Below the pieces are notes generated by a model. It ran no database searches, was not told the DNA's origin, and saw nothing but the letters and a program-made list of their open reading frames with translations. The position numbers and the translations under genes are program-made. A DNA stretch of 64,000 bases from Methanocalculus taiwanensis (GTDB lineage: Archaea > Halobacteriota > Methanomicrobia > Methanomicrobiales > Methanocorpusculaceae). Below are positions 9,380 through 17,699 of this stretch, in pieces. Location of the stretch: contig NZ_VOTZ01000003.1 of the NCBI RefSeq assembly GCF_024372745.1, forward strand, positions 82,354-146,353. Direction: 5' to 3'. Each line of letters opens with the position of its first letter. The stretch's first letter is position 1.

Positions 9380-9793
9380 ATGATAAAAGAACAGAGAGAA
9401 CGAAGCGACGTGCCCACAGCTCACTTACATAATGGTTATCCGGGAATGAAGGGCTTCTCATCAATTACTATGCCAATTACTCAGTTTTTTGTGATTTGGT
9501 ATAAAATAACTCCTTATCTGCAACAGCTTGTTGCAGAAAGTCTACTCGAACATCCTCGTTCAAAGAAGCGAACCATACTCTCCGGTATTGCCTCAGGATA
9601 CCGCCGCTCTATTGGAGCTGGGGCTATCCTGGAACAATGGACTTTGAGTATGAGCTGGTTGGATGAATGGTTTGCTGGCTTACCGGACGAAACAGGAAAC
9701 GTGACCCCAGCGGTGGCACAATTGCGAGGAATGGCTAATGTGACACATCCGGTAATCAATCAACGTATTCTTGCCAAAGGGGGCGGAAGATGA
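9380..9793 (+). CDS. Unknown 137-aa protein between AlbA_2 gene and hsdS
   Basis: I recognise no family. From ATG 9380, which has GAGGATG just upstream, it encodes 137 residues that are mostly helical in appearance, with LQQLVAESLLEHP near the middle and several conserved-looking tryptophans (LEQWTLSMSWLDEWFAGLP). The frame is open back to 9278, overlapping the preceding gene, but the upstream part looks like a shadow. Its stop overlaps the hsdS start as ATGA (9790-9793), so it is probably translated and coupled to hsdS. That position suggests a role in RM control or assembly, which is inference only. Confidence 0.6.
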   Translation: MIKEQRERSDVPTAHLHNGYPGMKGFSSITMPITQFFVIWYKITPYLQQLVAESLLEHPRSKKRTILSGIASGYRRSIGAGAILEQWTLSMSWLDEWFAGLPDETGNVTPAVAQLRGMANVTHPVINQRILAKGGGR

Positions 9794-11076
9794 CCGATCA
9801 GGATGCTGTGCCGCCGGGATATAAGCGGACGGAGGTTGGTGTAATTCCAGAGGATTGGGTGACAAAAAATATTGGTTCTTTTGCGTATTGTACCGCAGGA
9901 GGGACACCCAGTACTCAAAGCAATGATTATTGGGGTGGAACGATCAGATGGATGAATTCAGGTGAATTAAATCTTAAAATAGTTCATGATGTTGAAGGGA
10001 GAATCACAAAAAATGGGCTAGATAATTCGAGTACAAAACTTATTCCCTCAAGGTGTGTCCTAATTGGACTTGCTGGGCAAGGAAAAACCCGTGGAACTGT
10101 CGCGATGAATATGGTGGAATTGTGTACTAATCAGTCTATTGCCGCTATATTGCCAAATTCATCTTATTATGTTAATTATCTATATTATAATCTCGATAAT
10201 AGATATCATGAGTTGCGTTCAATGTCAACAGGTGATGGCGGTCGAGGCGGTCTTAACCTTCATATAATTCGTTCAATTGTTGTACCTTTCCCACCTCTCC
10301 CCGAACAACACGCCATCGCCGCCGCCCTCTCCGATGTTGATGGACTGATCGGGGCGCTGGATGCCCTCATCGCCAAGAAGCGGGATATGAAGCAGGCCGC
10401 CATGCAGCAGCTTCTTACAGGGAGGACGAGGCTGCCGGGGTTTGAGGGGGAGTGGCTTACAGTAAAGGTTGGAGCCTTAGGGACATTTACAAAAGGCAGG
10501 GGAATTAAAAGGGATGATGTGTCTGATACTGGCTTAGCTTGTATCAGATATGGGGAATTATATACGACATATAAAAACTATATTCGATCTCCTGTATCAA
10601 GGATACCACCTTCAGTAGCCTCCGACGCTTTGCAGATAAAACATGGAGATTTGCTCTTTGCGGGATCTGGAGAGACGGCTGAAGAGATTGGTCAATGTGC
10701 TGCTTACATTGGTCCTGAGCAAGCATATGCTGGGGGGGATATTATTGTTTTCACACCTGAGGGGATGAATCCAATATACCTTGGTCATTTAATGAATCAT
10801 GAAAGTGTGACAATACAAAAAGCACGTATGGCTCAAGGCGATGCAATAGTTCATATAAGTACACGCAGTCTATCTCAAATTGAAGTCGAGCTACCTTCGA
10901 TAGATGAGCAATTAGCAATAAGTAAGCTTCTTCTTGACATGGACGCCGAGATCACAGCCCTAGAACGCCGCCGGGATAAGGTGAAGGAGATCAAGCAGGG
11001 GATGATGCAGCAGCTCCTGACCGGGAAGATAAGATTGATAATGTCAAATCATCAAGGTTGTAAAGTTAATGTATAA
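9790..11076 (+). CDS. hsdS: Type I restriction-modification specificity subunit
   Basis: A 428-residue HsdS with the usual two target-recognition domains separated and followed by conserved helical spacers. The central spacer carries EQHAIAAALSDVDGLI and KQAAMQQLLTGRTRLPGF. The C-terminal one carries ERRRDKVKEIKQGMMQQ and LLTGKIRL. The subunit sets the DNA sequence read by HsdM and HsdR. Its last residues (IMSNHQGCKVNV) are foreign to the family: the natural tail is found 1.5 kb downstream, beyond the Kiwa-like cassette. The start overlaps the previous gene by 4 bp, and the stop overlaps kwaA by 8 bp. Confidence 0.92.
   Translation: MTDQDAVPPGYKRTEVGVIPEDWVTKNIGSFAYCTAGGTPSTQSNDYWGGTIRWMNSGELNLKIVHDVEGRITKNGLDNSSTKLIPSRCVLIGLAGQGKTRGTVAMNMVELCTNQSIAAILPNSSYYVNYLYYNLDNRYHELRSMSTGDGGRGGLNLHIIRSIVVPFPPLPEQHAIAAALSDVDGLIGALDALIAKKRDMKQAAMQQLLTGRTRLPGFEGEWLTVKVGALGTFTKGRGIKRDDVSDTGLACIRYGELYTTYKNYIRSPVSRIPPSVASDALQIKHGDLLFAGSGETAEEIGQCAAYIGPEQAYAGGDIIVFTPEGMNPIYLGHLMNHESVTIQKARMAQGDAIVHISTRSLSQIEVELPSIDEQLAISKLLLDMDAEITALERRRDKVKEIKQGMMQQLLTGKIRLIMSNHQGCKVNV
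10960..11028 (+). repeat. 69-bp direct repeat, upstream copy (hsdS tail)
   Basis: This stretch encodes the conserved C-terminal spacer of HsdS and is repeated at 12531-12599 with five mismatches over 69 bp. The two copies bracket the kwaA/kwaB-like cassette in direct orientation, consistent with insertion by homologous or site-specific exchange in hsdS. Confidence 0.85.
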
Positions 11077-11605
11077 TAGACGGGCAAAATTTCTGTTAGT
11101 TTCCACGTCCTTATCTCCAATACTAGGCGCTATCGCTGTCAATCGGTTTTCTAATGATAAATTATGGATAAATTGGGTTCCATGGCTGATAGCTGCCATT
11201 TTATTAGTTTTTTTATGCTGGTTTTTACTTCAATATGCTGAGAGGAATCTGCAAACGTTTCCATTTACCGTTAAAGAGTTTGAAAATACTGATAAAGAGA
11301 TGCTTGCTTTTTTACTTGCCTATTTCCTTCCCTTTATCTCCACAAGTAATATGGCTTTCATCGACGAATGGTTAACTGGGCTATACATTTTCGCAATTAT
11401 TCTTTTGGTTATCACCCACGCTGAAGCTTTTCACTTTAATCCTGTTATGGGATTATTTGGTTATCATTTCTATGCAGTTAAGGATACAGAGGGTGTATCA
11501 TCCCTTTTAATTAGTAAAGATAAGTTACGAAGACCCGGAACTGAGATCGAAGTAGTTCAGTTAGCATATAATATTAATTTACATGTTGGAGGTAGACATG
11601 CTTAA
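11069..11605 (+). CDS. kwaA: KwaA-like membrane protein (Kiwa-type antiphage system)
   Basis: A 178-residue protein with four clear membrane segments (about residues 8-26, 34-54, 79-95 and 103-120) and a short cytoplasmic C-terminus. It is followed at once by a DUF4868-like gene. This pairing, the size and the four-helix topology match KwaA, the membrane partner of the two-gene Kiwa defence system, which senses infection at the membrane and acts with KwaB. I rely on topology and on the neighbour, since KwaA sequences are poorly conserved. The gene is AT-rich, overlaps the hsdS stop by 8 bp and overlaps kwaB, so all three are probably translationally coupled. Confidence 0.6.
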   Translation: MYNRRAKFLLVSTSLSPILGAIAVNRFSNDKLWINWVPWLIAAILLVFLCWFLLQYAERNLQTFPFTVKEFENTDKEMLAFLLAYFLPFISTSNMAFIDEWLTGLYIFAIILLVITHAEAFHFNPVMGLFGYHFYAVKDTEGVSSLLISKDKLRRPGTEIEVVQLAYNINLHVGGRHA

Positions 11606-12482
11606 ACAATTTCAACTTGCAGCTATCGTAAAAAAAGGTAATAATTTCGGACTTTTCAGAATTCCTCTTCACCAAGGATTACAGAATAAACTTGCTCATG
11701 TTTGGTTCAGTCAATATAATTCATTCTCAAGTAATATACGTGAAATTTCCTTCAATCCAGGCTATAATCCTGATGGAGATGAGCGTTTCCGCATTATGAA
11801 TTATTGTCCGCCTGATTGGTTAAGAAATGTTAATTGTGAAACTATACGAAATTGTGAAGTCATAGGTAAAGATGATGTCATCATTTCATCGATAACAGGT
11901 ATTGTTGGTTTTGCACGAAATGAGCAAGATAATGAATTGATGTTATTCCAAAATTTCAGTCGCTCACATGTAATTCGTCCAGGTCATTTTCTTTTTCTTG
12001 ATAATGACACTTATAAAACTACAGAACGCCCCGGCCTCACACTTGGTACATCATTAAGTGCTGTTTATTTTACCGATGAAAGGAAACTGCTTTTCCGTAA
12101 TCTTAGCAAAGTAAATTCCTTTTTATCTCTTGCTGATTATTATCAAGAAGCCTCTGAAGAAGAGATTCGAGAAATATTAAATCATCCGATATTTGCAGCT
12201 GAAGATCCCGACGCAATCGCAGTTGGATCAAACCAATGGTTCCGTAAAAGAATCGCAATGGTTAGAGATTCTGGGATTCTTGATCGTTATTCAGCTCAAG
12301 ATATTTATCGTCATTCACAAGACTATGATGTCGAAATTAGACTTGAAGGTAATCGATTAATTTTTCCGAAAGAGCGTTCAGAGGCAAAGCGTTTACTACA
12401 ATTTTTGAACGAGGAAATATTTCGTGGTGCAATAACTGAAACGTTATATGAAACAAATTCAAAGAAACAAGCTGATTCATGA
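11598..12482 (+). CDS. kwaB: KwaB-like DUF4868 protein (Kiwa-type antiphage system)
   Basis: A 294-residue protein that I assign to the DUF4868/KwaB family chiefly by its C-terminal block RLLQFLNEEIFRGAITETLY followed by ETNSKK; that arrangement (LxFLN, then a short loop, then YxxNSKK) is the family hallmark. Family size is about 300 residues. In Kiwa, KwaB binds DNA and works with the membrane protein KwaA. I choose ATG 11598 because GGAGGT stands five bases before it; an in-frame ATG at 11583 is possible. The start overlaps kwaA by 8 bp. The gene is AT-rich like kwaA and unlike the flanking hsd genes. Confidence 0.65.
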   Translation: MLKQFQLAAIVKKGNNFGLFRIPLHQGLQNKLAHVWFSQYNSFSSNIREISFNPGYNPDGDERFRIMNYCPPDWLRNVNCETIRNCEVIGKDDVIISSITGIVGFARNEQDNELMLFQNFSRSHVIRPGHFLFLDNDTYKTTERPGLTLGTSLSAVYFTDERKLLFRNLSKVNSFLSLADYYQEASEEEIREILNHPIFAAEDPDAIAVGSNQWFRKRIAMVRDSGILDRYSAQDIYRHSQDYDVEIRLEGNRLIFPKERSEAKRLLQFLNEEIFRGAITETLYETNSKKQADS

Positions 12483-12488
12483 GTTTTT

Positions 12489-12662
12489 ATGCAATCAAAC
12501 TCTATTATTTCAACTCTCAGTACAGTCACATTGGAGCGCCGCCGTGATAAGGCGAAGGAGATCAAGCAGGGGATGATGCAGCAGCTCCTGACCGGGAAGG
12601 TACGGCTGGTTGCCCCGGAGGGATCAGGTATCGGACAGAGTGGAGCAGAAGCACAACCATGA
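12489..12662 (+). pseudogene. hsdS: Displaced 3' end of hsdS (57-codon ORF)
   Basis: An ATG at 12489 opens a 57-codon frame. After 14 unrelated residues it reads LERRRDKAKEIKQGMMQQ, LLTGKVRLV and a hydrophilic tail ending GAEAQP. This is the natural HsdS C-terminus, cut off by the Kiwa-like insertion. Its stop overlaps the next gene's ATG as ATGA (12659-12662), which is the original hsdS/next-gene junction. It may still be translated as a short peptide that keeps the downstream gene coupled. Confidence 0.75.
12531..12599 (+). repeat. 69-bp direct repeat, downstream copy (hsdS tail)
   Basis: Second copy of the repeat at 10960-11028 (64 of 69 bases identical by eye). It marks the right edge of the 1.5-kb AT-rich insertion. 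Confidence 0.85.
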
Positions 12663-13339
12663 CCGAAACAGAATCCATCGAGTACAAACAGTCCTGGCGG
12701 GACGAATATCTCAAATGGATCTGTGGGTTTGCCAATGCACAGGGTGGCAGGCTCGATATTGAAATGGATGATTCCGGTCTCTGGGTGGAGTTTCCATATA
12801 GATTGGAAGAGAGATCGGCGGGTACTAGGGAAGAAACTAGGGTGATAGCTAGGGAAGAAACTGGAGAGAGGATCACCACTTTTAACCTGACGCGGTATAT
12901 CGAACGAATGGGAACCGGGACAAGGGACATGATCAGGCGGTGTGTGGATGCCGGGTTGCCAGAGCCTGAATTTGAGGTCACTGACGGGTTCATGACCACC
13001 ATCAGGCGTAGTAAAACAGATGAAATCATTCCCCCGAAGAAGGCAGATCAAGTCACAGGTGAAGTCACAGGTGAAGTCACAGGTGAAGTCACAGGTGAAG
13101 TCACAGGTGAAGTCAGATCACTATTGGCAGTGATGAAGCAGGAATTATCACGCTCTGAACTCCAGAAAAATCTTGGATTAAAAAGTGAAGCAAATTTCCG
13201 CACATTGTATCTCAAACCTGCAACGGATGCTGGTCTCGTTGAGATGACAATCCCGGAGAAACCCACAAGCCGGCTGCAAAAATACCGCCTGACAAAGAAG
13301 GGCCGTGATCTGCTGGCCGCAATGAGGAAGGAGGAATGA
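12659..13339 (+). CDS. Internally deleted AlbA_2/ATPase-family protein with VTGE repeats
   Basis: A 226-residue protein made of disconnected pieces of the AlbA_2/RecG-like family. It has the first 30 residues of an AlbA_2 domain (ESIEYKQSWRDEYLKWICGF, then ANAQGG), then a jump to the end of the ATPase region (RYIERMGTGTRDMIRRC), a five-copy VTGE linker (from about residue 131) and a C-terminal winged helix. Relatives have about 450-650 residues, so some 300 are missing. A REETR repeat interrupts the middle. The reading frame is intact, so it may act as a wHTH regulator, or it may be a pseudogene that happens to stay open. It overlaps the displaced hsdS tail by 4 bp and precedes hsdR by 3 bp. 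Confidence 0.6.
   Translation: MTETESIEYKQSWRDEYLKWICGFANAQGGRLDIEMDDSGLWVEFPYRLEERSAGTREETRVIAREETGERITTFNLTRYIERMGTGTRDMIRRCVDAGLPEPEFEVTDGFMTTIRRSKTDEIIPPKKADQVTGEVTGEVTGEVTGEVTGEVRSLLAVMKQELSRSELQKNLGLKSEANFRTLYLKPATDAGLVEMTIPEKPTSRLQKYRLTKKGRDLLAAMRKEE
13050..13110 (+). repeat. 12-bp tandem repeat encoding (VTGE)n
   Basis: Five near-perfect head-to-tail copies of AAGTCACAGGTG, in frame as VTGE. A degenerate copy of the same array lies at 17744-17811. The unit is a multiple of three and sits between domains, so it expands or contracts without breaking the frame. Confidence 0.9.
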
Positions 13340-13342
13340 GGT

Positions 13343-16300
13343 ATGACAATGACAGGCGTCGGTGAGCGTGAGATACGGACACAGGGGCGGGTGATCGGCT
13401 TCTTTTCGGAAGCACTTGGCTATACCTACCTTGGTAATCTGAAGGATAGAACAGAGAACAGCAACATCGAAGAGAACCTGCTCAAAGACTGGCTTCTGCG
13501 GCAGGGGCATGATGATCGGATCATCGAAAAAGTCCTCTTTGAACTTGGGAAAGCAACGACTGTCGGGGGTGTTCGCTCCCTCTATGATGCAAACCGTGAA
13601 TTCTACAGCCTTCTCAGGTACGGCGTGAAGGTAAGCCCCTCAATCGGAGAGCAGCATATCACCATCTGGCCAATCGACTGGAAAAACCCAGGAAAGAATG
13701 ACTTTGCCATCGCAGAAGAGGTCACCATCGTCGGGGAGAACACCAAGCGCCCGGATATCGTCCTCTATGTCAATGGCATCGCCCTTTCGGTTCTGGAACT
13801 GAAACGCTCCACCGTCTCGGTGACAGAAGGCATCCGGCAGAATCTCGATAACCAGAAGAAAGAATTCATCCGGCCGTTCTATGCAACGATTCAACTGGTG
13901 ATGGCAGGCAACGAGACCGAAGGGATGCGGTATGGCACCATCGAAACGCCGGAGAAGTACTATCTCCGGTGGAAAGAAGCCGATGCACACCCCGCTGCCG
14001 CCGACAATCCTCTCCTCCGGGAACTCGGCCAGCTCTGTAATAAAGAGCGCCTCCTTGAGCTTATTCATGATTTCATCGTCTTTGATGCCGGGACCAAGAA
14101 GACCTGCCGCCACAACCAGTACTTTGGGGTAAAAGCCGCACAGGAGCGGGTGAAGCAGCGTGAAGGCGGGATCATCTGGCATACTCAGGGGAGCGGGAAG
14201 AGCCTGACGATGGTCTGGCTTGCGAAATGGATTCGTGAGCATATCGAAAATGCCCGGGTTCTCCTGGTCACTGATAGAATTGAACTGGATGAACAGATCG
14301 AGGGCGTTTTCACCGGGGTCAGCGAGGCGATCTACCGGGCAAAGAGCGGATCAGATCTCGTCAAGCTCCTCAATACAAACGAAGAATGGCTGATCTGCTC
14401 GCTGATTCATAAATTCGGACGAGGCGAGGATCTAACCCGGCAGGATGTCGATGAATATATCCGGAATATACAGGCACACCTCCCCCAGAACTTCCGTGCA
14501 AAAGGGGAGATCTTCGTCTTCATCGATGAATGCCACCGGACGCAGTCGGGTGTGCTCCATGAGGCGGTCAAAGCCCTTCTCCCGAACGCGATGATGATTG
14601 GGTTCACCGGAACACCGCTTTTAAAGAAAGACAAGAAAAAGAGCATTGAGATCTTCGGCACGTACATTCACACCTACAAGTATGATGAGGCCGTTCGTGA
14701 TGGAGTCGTCCTCGATCTCCGGTATGAGGCACGGGACATCGACCAGAATATTACCTCCCAGGAGAAGATCGACCAGTGGTTTGAGATTAAAACCAGAGGT
14801 CTCACCGACTTCGCACGGGCCGAACTCAAAAAACGCTGGGGCACGATGAAGAAGGTCCTCAGTTCGCAGGATCGACTCGAAAAGATCGTAGCCGACATTC
14901 TCCTCGATATGGAGACGAGGGATCGTCTGAGAAGCGGCCACGGAAATGCGATGCTTGTTTCGGGGAGCATCTACTCGGCATGCCGGTTCTTTGAGATGTT
15001 CCAGAAGACCGACCTCAAAGGAAAGTGTGCCATCATCACGTCGTACAAACCTTCACCTGCGGATATCAAGGGCGAAGAAACAGGCGAAGGGCTCACTGAG
15101 AAGCTGCTGCAATATGATGTCTATCGGAAGATGCTCGCCGATTTCTTTGATGAACCCGAAGATACGGCGATGTACAAAGTCGAGACTTTTGAGAAAGCGG
15201 TGAAGAAGCGGTTCATCGAAACCCCAGGGCAGATGAAGCTCTTAATCGTCGTTGACAAGCTGCTGACCGGCTTTGATGCGCCACCTGCAACCTACCTCTA
15301 TATCGATAAGCAGATGCGGGATCATGGGCTCTTTCAGGCGATCTGCCGGGTGAACCGGCTGGATGGGGAGGATAAGGAGTACGGCCATATCATCGACTAT
15401 AAAGATCTCTTCATGTCCCTTGAACGATCGATCAAAGACTATACCGGCGGAGCATTCGAGGATTTTGATAAGGATGATGTCAGCGGTCTCCTGAAAGATC
15501 GACTTGAAAAAGGGCGTGAAAGCCTTGAAGAGATACGTGAAGCGATCAAGGCACTCTGCGAGCCGGTTGAGCCGCCCAAGGCGAGCCGGGACTATATCCG
15601 GTACTTCTGTGGTTCAAGTGATGATCCCATTGCCCTGAAACGAACCGAGCCACTGCGTGTTGATCTCTATAAGCGGGTTGGAACATTTGTCAGAAGATAC
15701 GCGGATCTTGCCGGGGAGATGCGTGAGGCAGGATATACCGATCAGGAGGCACGGACTATCAGAAGCGAAGTTGCGCATTACGAGAAAGTCCGTGAGGAGA
15801 TCATGCGGGCAAGCGGGGATTATATCGACCTGAAACGGTATGAACCGGCGATGCGCCATCTCCTTGATACCTATATCCGGGCAGAGGAGAGCGAAGTGGT
15901 CTCAACATTTGATGATATGACGCTTGTGCAGCTGATCACGATCCGGGGAGAAGCAGCAATCGAGACACTTCCTGAAGATATCAGGAAGGATCAGGGGGCG
16001 GTTGCTGAGACGATCGAAAATAATGTCCGGAAGATCATCCTCGATGAGATGCCGGTCAATCCGAAGTACTATGAGAAGATGTCCGAGCTCCTAGACTCTC
16101 TGATCCATGAACGGAAGCAGCATGCACTGGACTACAGGATATATCTGAAAAGAATAGTCGAGCTTGCACGGAAGGTGAGCCAGCCTGAAAACGAGGTGTC
16201 CTACCCGTCAGCTCTCACCACTCCGGCACTCCGGGCTCTGTACGATAATCTTGTGACAGGCGAGAATCAGGCGATGAGCGAGATTGCGCCGTATGGTAAC

Positions 16301-16495
16301 CGGAGGGCTGAAAACCCCCGTGCAGCGACAGCTCTTGCCCTTGACAAAGCCATCAGGGAGACAAAAAAAGCGGGATGGCGTGGGAACCTGTACAAAGAGC
16401 GGGAAGTGCAACGAGTCATCCGGCAGGTCCTCGGTGACGATGAACAGATGATCGAGCGAATCTTTGAGATAGTGAAGAATCAGCGTGACTACTGA
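13343..16495 (+). CDS. hsdR: Type I restriction enzyme endonuclease/translocase subunit
   Basis: A 1050-residue HsdR. The N-terminal PD-(D/E)XK nuclease core is visible as RPDIVLYVNG (near 136), then VLELKRS (152-154 for ELK). The superfamily 2 motor has Walker A GSGKSLTMVW (about 282), DECH (about 394) and GFTGTPLL, with the second RecA domain carrying KLLTGFDAP and QAICRVNR. The C-terminal third is the helical HsdM/HsdS interaction region. The protein translocates DNA and cuts unmodified targets. ATG 13343 follows AGGAGG closely. The 3' end overlaps the metallopeptidase gene by 11 bp. Confidence 0.95.
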   Translation: MTMTGVGEREIRTQGRVIGFFSEALGYTYLGNLKDRTENSNIEENLLKDWLLRQGHDDRIIEKVLFELGKATTVGGVRSLYDANREFYSLLRYGVKVSPSIGEQHITIWPIDWKNPGKNDFAIAEEVTIVGENTKRPDIVLYVNGIALSVLELKRSTVSVTEGIRQNLDNQKKEFIRPFYATIQLVMAGNETEGMRYGTIETPEKYYLRWKEADAHPAAADNPLLRELGQLCNKERLLELIHDFIVFDAGTKKTCRHNQYFGVKAAQERVKQREGGIIWHTQGSGKSLTMVWLAKWIREHIENARVLLVTDRIELDEQIEGVFTGVSEAIYRAKSGSDLVKLLNTNEEWLICSLIHKFGRGEDLTRQDVDEYIRNIQAHLPQNFRAKGEIFVFIDECHRTQSGVLHEAVKALLPNAMMIGFTGTPLLKKDKKKSIEIFGTYIHTYKYDEAVRDGVVLDLRYEARDIDQNITSQEKIDQWFEIKTRGLTDFARAELKKRWGTMKKVLSSQDRLEKIVADILLDMETRDRLRSGHGNAMLVSGSIYSACRFFEMFQKTDLKGKCAIITSYKPSPADIKGEETGEGLTEKLLQYDVYRKMLADFFDEPEDTAMYKVETFEKAVKKRFIETPGQMKLLIVVDKLLTGFDAPPATYLYIDKQMRDHGLFQAICRVNRLDGEDKEYGHIIDYKDLFMSLERSIKDYTGGAFEDFDKDDVSGLLKDRLEKGRESLEEIREAIKALCEPVEPPKASRDYIRYFCGSSDDPIALKRTEPLRVDLYKRVGTFVRRYADLAGEMREAGYTDQEARTIRSEVAHYEKVREEIMRASGDYIDLKRYEPAMRHLLDTYIRAEESEVVSTFDDMTLVQLITIRGEAAIETLPEDIRKDQGAVAETIENNVRKIILDEMPVNPKYYEKMSELLDSLIHERKQHALDYRIYLKRIVELARKVSQPENEVSYPSALTTPALRALYDNLVTGENQAMSEIAPYGNRRAENPRAATALALDKAIRETKKAGWRGNLYKEREVQRVIRQVLGDDEQMIERIFEIVKNQRDY

Positions 16496-17213
16496 GAAGC
16501 ATCTGATCGAAGTCTCCGGGATACCTGTTGAGATCATCAGGAAGAAGATCAAGAACCTCCACCTTGGGGTTTATCCCCCTGAGGGACGGGTTCGGGTCTC
16601 CGCACCGCTCTTCCTTGATGATGAGGCGATACGTCTTGCCATCATCTCCCGCCTGAAGTGGATCAAAAAGCATCAGAGGAAGTTCCTTGAACAGGATCGG
16701 CAGTCCGAACGGGAGATGATCACCGGTGAGACCCACTTCTTCAGGGGCAGGCGCTACCGGCTGGATGTCATCGAAGCAGATCAGCCTCCACGGGTATGCC
16801 TGAGAGGAACTGCCACAATGGAGCTGCGAGTCCGGCCAGGAACCAACCGGGAGAGGCGGGAGGAGATCCTCTATGAATGGTACCGGGGGCAGCTCAAAGA
16901 GCAGATCCCACCGCTCATCACAAAATGGGAAGAGATAATTGGTGTTTCTGTCCAGGCATGGGGTGTCAAACGGATGAAGACACGTTGGGGTTCATGCAAT
17001 GCAGATGCCCACCGGATCTGGCTGAATCTCGAACTTGTGAAGCGGCATCCGCTCTGCCTTGAGTACATCATCGTGCATGAGATGGTGCATCTCCTCGAAA
17101 GGCGGCATAATGAACGGTTCAGGGAACTGATGGACGGTTTCATGCCGGGATGGAGGCATCACAAGGAAGGGCTGAAGGAGGTTCCATTGACAGAGGAATA
17201 CTGGGAGGAATGA
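16485..17213 (+). CDS. YgjP/SprT-like zinc metallopeptidase
   Basis: A 242-residue protein of the YgjP-like (DUF45) metallopeptidase family. The zinc site is HEMVH at about residues 198-202, followed by LLERRHNERF, and upstream lies the family block KTRWGSCN. It is likely cytoplasmic. Such genes very often close type I RM operons, and here the GTG start overlaps hsdR by 11 bp. Its substrate is unknown; proteolytic control of the restriction subunit is an attractive guess without direct evidence. Confidence 0.85.
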   Translation: MTTEKHLIEVSGIPVEIIRKKIKNLHLGVYPPEGRVRVSAPLFLDDEAIRLAIISRLKWIKKHQRKFLEQDRQSEREMITGETHFFRGRRYRLDVIEADQPPRVCLRGTATMELRVRPGTNRERREEILYEWYRGQLKEQIPPLITKWEEIIGVSVQAWGVKRMKTRWGSCNADAHRIWLNLELVKRHPLCLEYIIVHEMVHLLERRHNERFRELMDGFMPGWRHHKEGLKEVPLTEEYWEE

Positions 17214-17217
17214 TCCC

Positions 17218-17263
17218 TGTCAATGGCGGATGGAATTTCTCGTGCCTCCTGAAATTATCATGC
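17218..17263. mobile_element. IS21-type terminal sequence, left relic
   Basis: It begins TGTCAATGGCGG four bases after the metallopeptidase stop and contains two spaced similar repeats, of the GAATTTCTCGTGC and GAAATTATCATGC type. IS21-family ends have this look: a TG start with several internal transposase-binding repeats. No istA or istB gene is present nearby. Confidence 0.4.
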
Positions 17264-17699
17264 TATGTTTTCTTTTTCGATGCGCCCCACAATCCGGTTA
17301 TCTGGCCTTTGTGTTCATAAGGGCTATTTTATATTCCATTTCTGCAACAGCTTGTTGCACAATTGCCGATTATCATATCAAAACATCACCTGCGTAAAAG
17401 AGCTTTGAGTGGTGTGAACGCGTTTGTCTTCCAAATGGCGTTCATATCGCCTTCTATCTTTTCCACATCCCACTCCACATCCCATTCAGTATCCAATTCT
17501 TCATCACTTTCTGATAATTGGAGAAACTGATCAGCCATCATGGAAATCAGGGAATCATACGACTGCCCATCCTTTCGCAGCCTGAATAGTTACAATAGTT
17601 TCATCCGTGTTTCATGGCGTATTGTGTTCGTCTCTCCCTCACGTGCCATAGAATGGAATACTCCGCAGACGATTTGAGAGTTTACATGGGGGATAATAG
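17264..17699. other. Gene-poor stretch of decayed sequence
   Basis: There is no convincing full gene. The stretch carries a 19-mer, TCTGCAACAGCTTGTTGCA (17341-17359), identical to 9517-9535 inside the 137-aa gene of the RM operon. It also holds one short minus-strand frame, listed separately. Confidence 0.6.
17386..17541 (-). pseudogene. Possible antitoxin remnant (51 codons)
   Basis: The minus strand reads MMADQFLQLSESDEELD and then an acidic tail ending KALLRR. The codons just upstream (RKDGQSYDSLIS) resemble the dimerisation helix of small antitoxins such as the one at 22304-22507, but a stop lies further upstream. No toxin partner is seen. It is probably a truncated antitoxin gene. Confidence 0.3.

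Noticed and set aside
13050..13110. CRISPR-like short direct repeats
   Set aside because: The 12-bp units are contiguous without spacers and encode VTGE in frame; the 66-bp repeats at 39917-40114 are likewise contiguous and coding. No CRISPR array or cas gene was seen.
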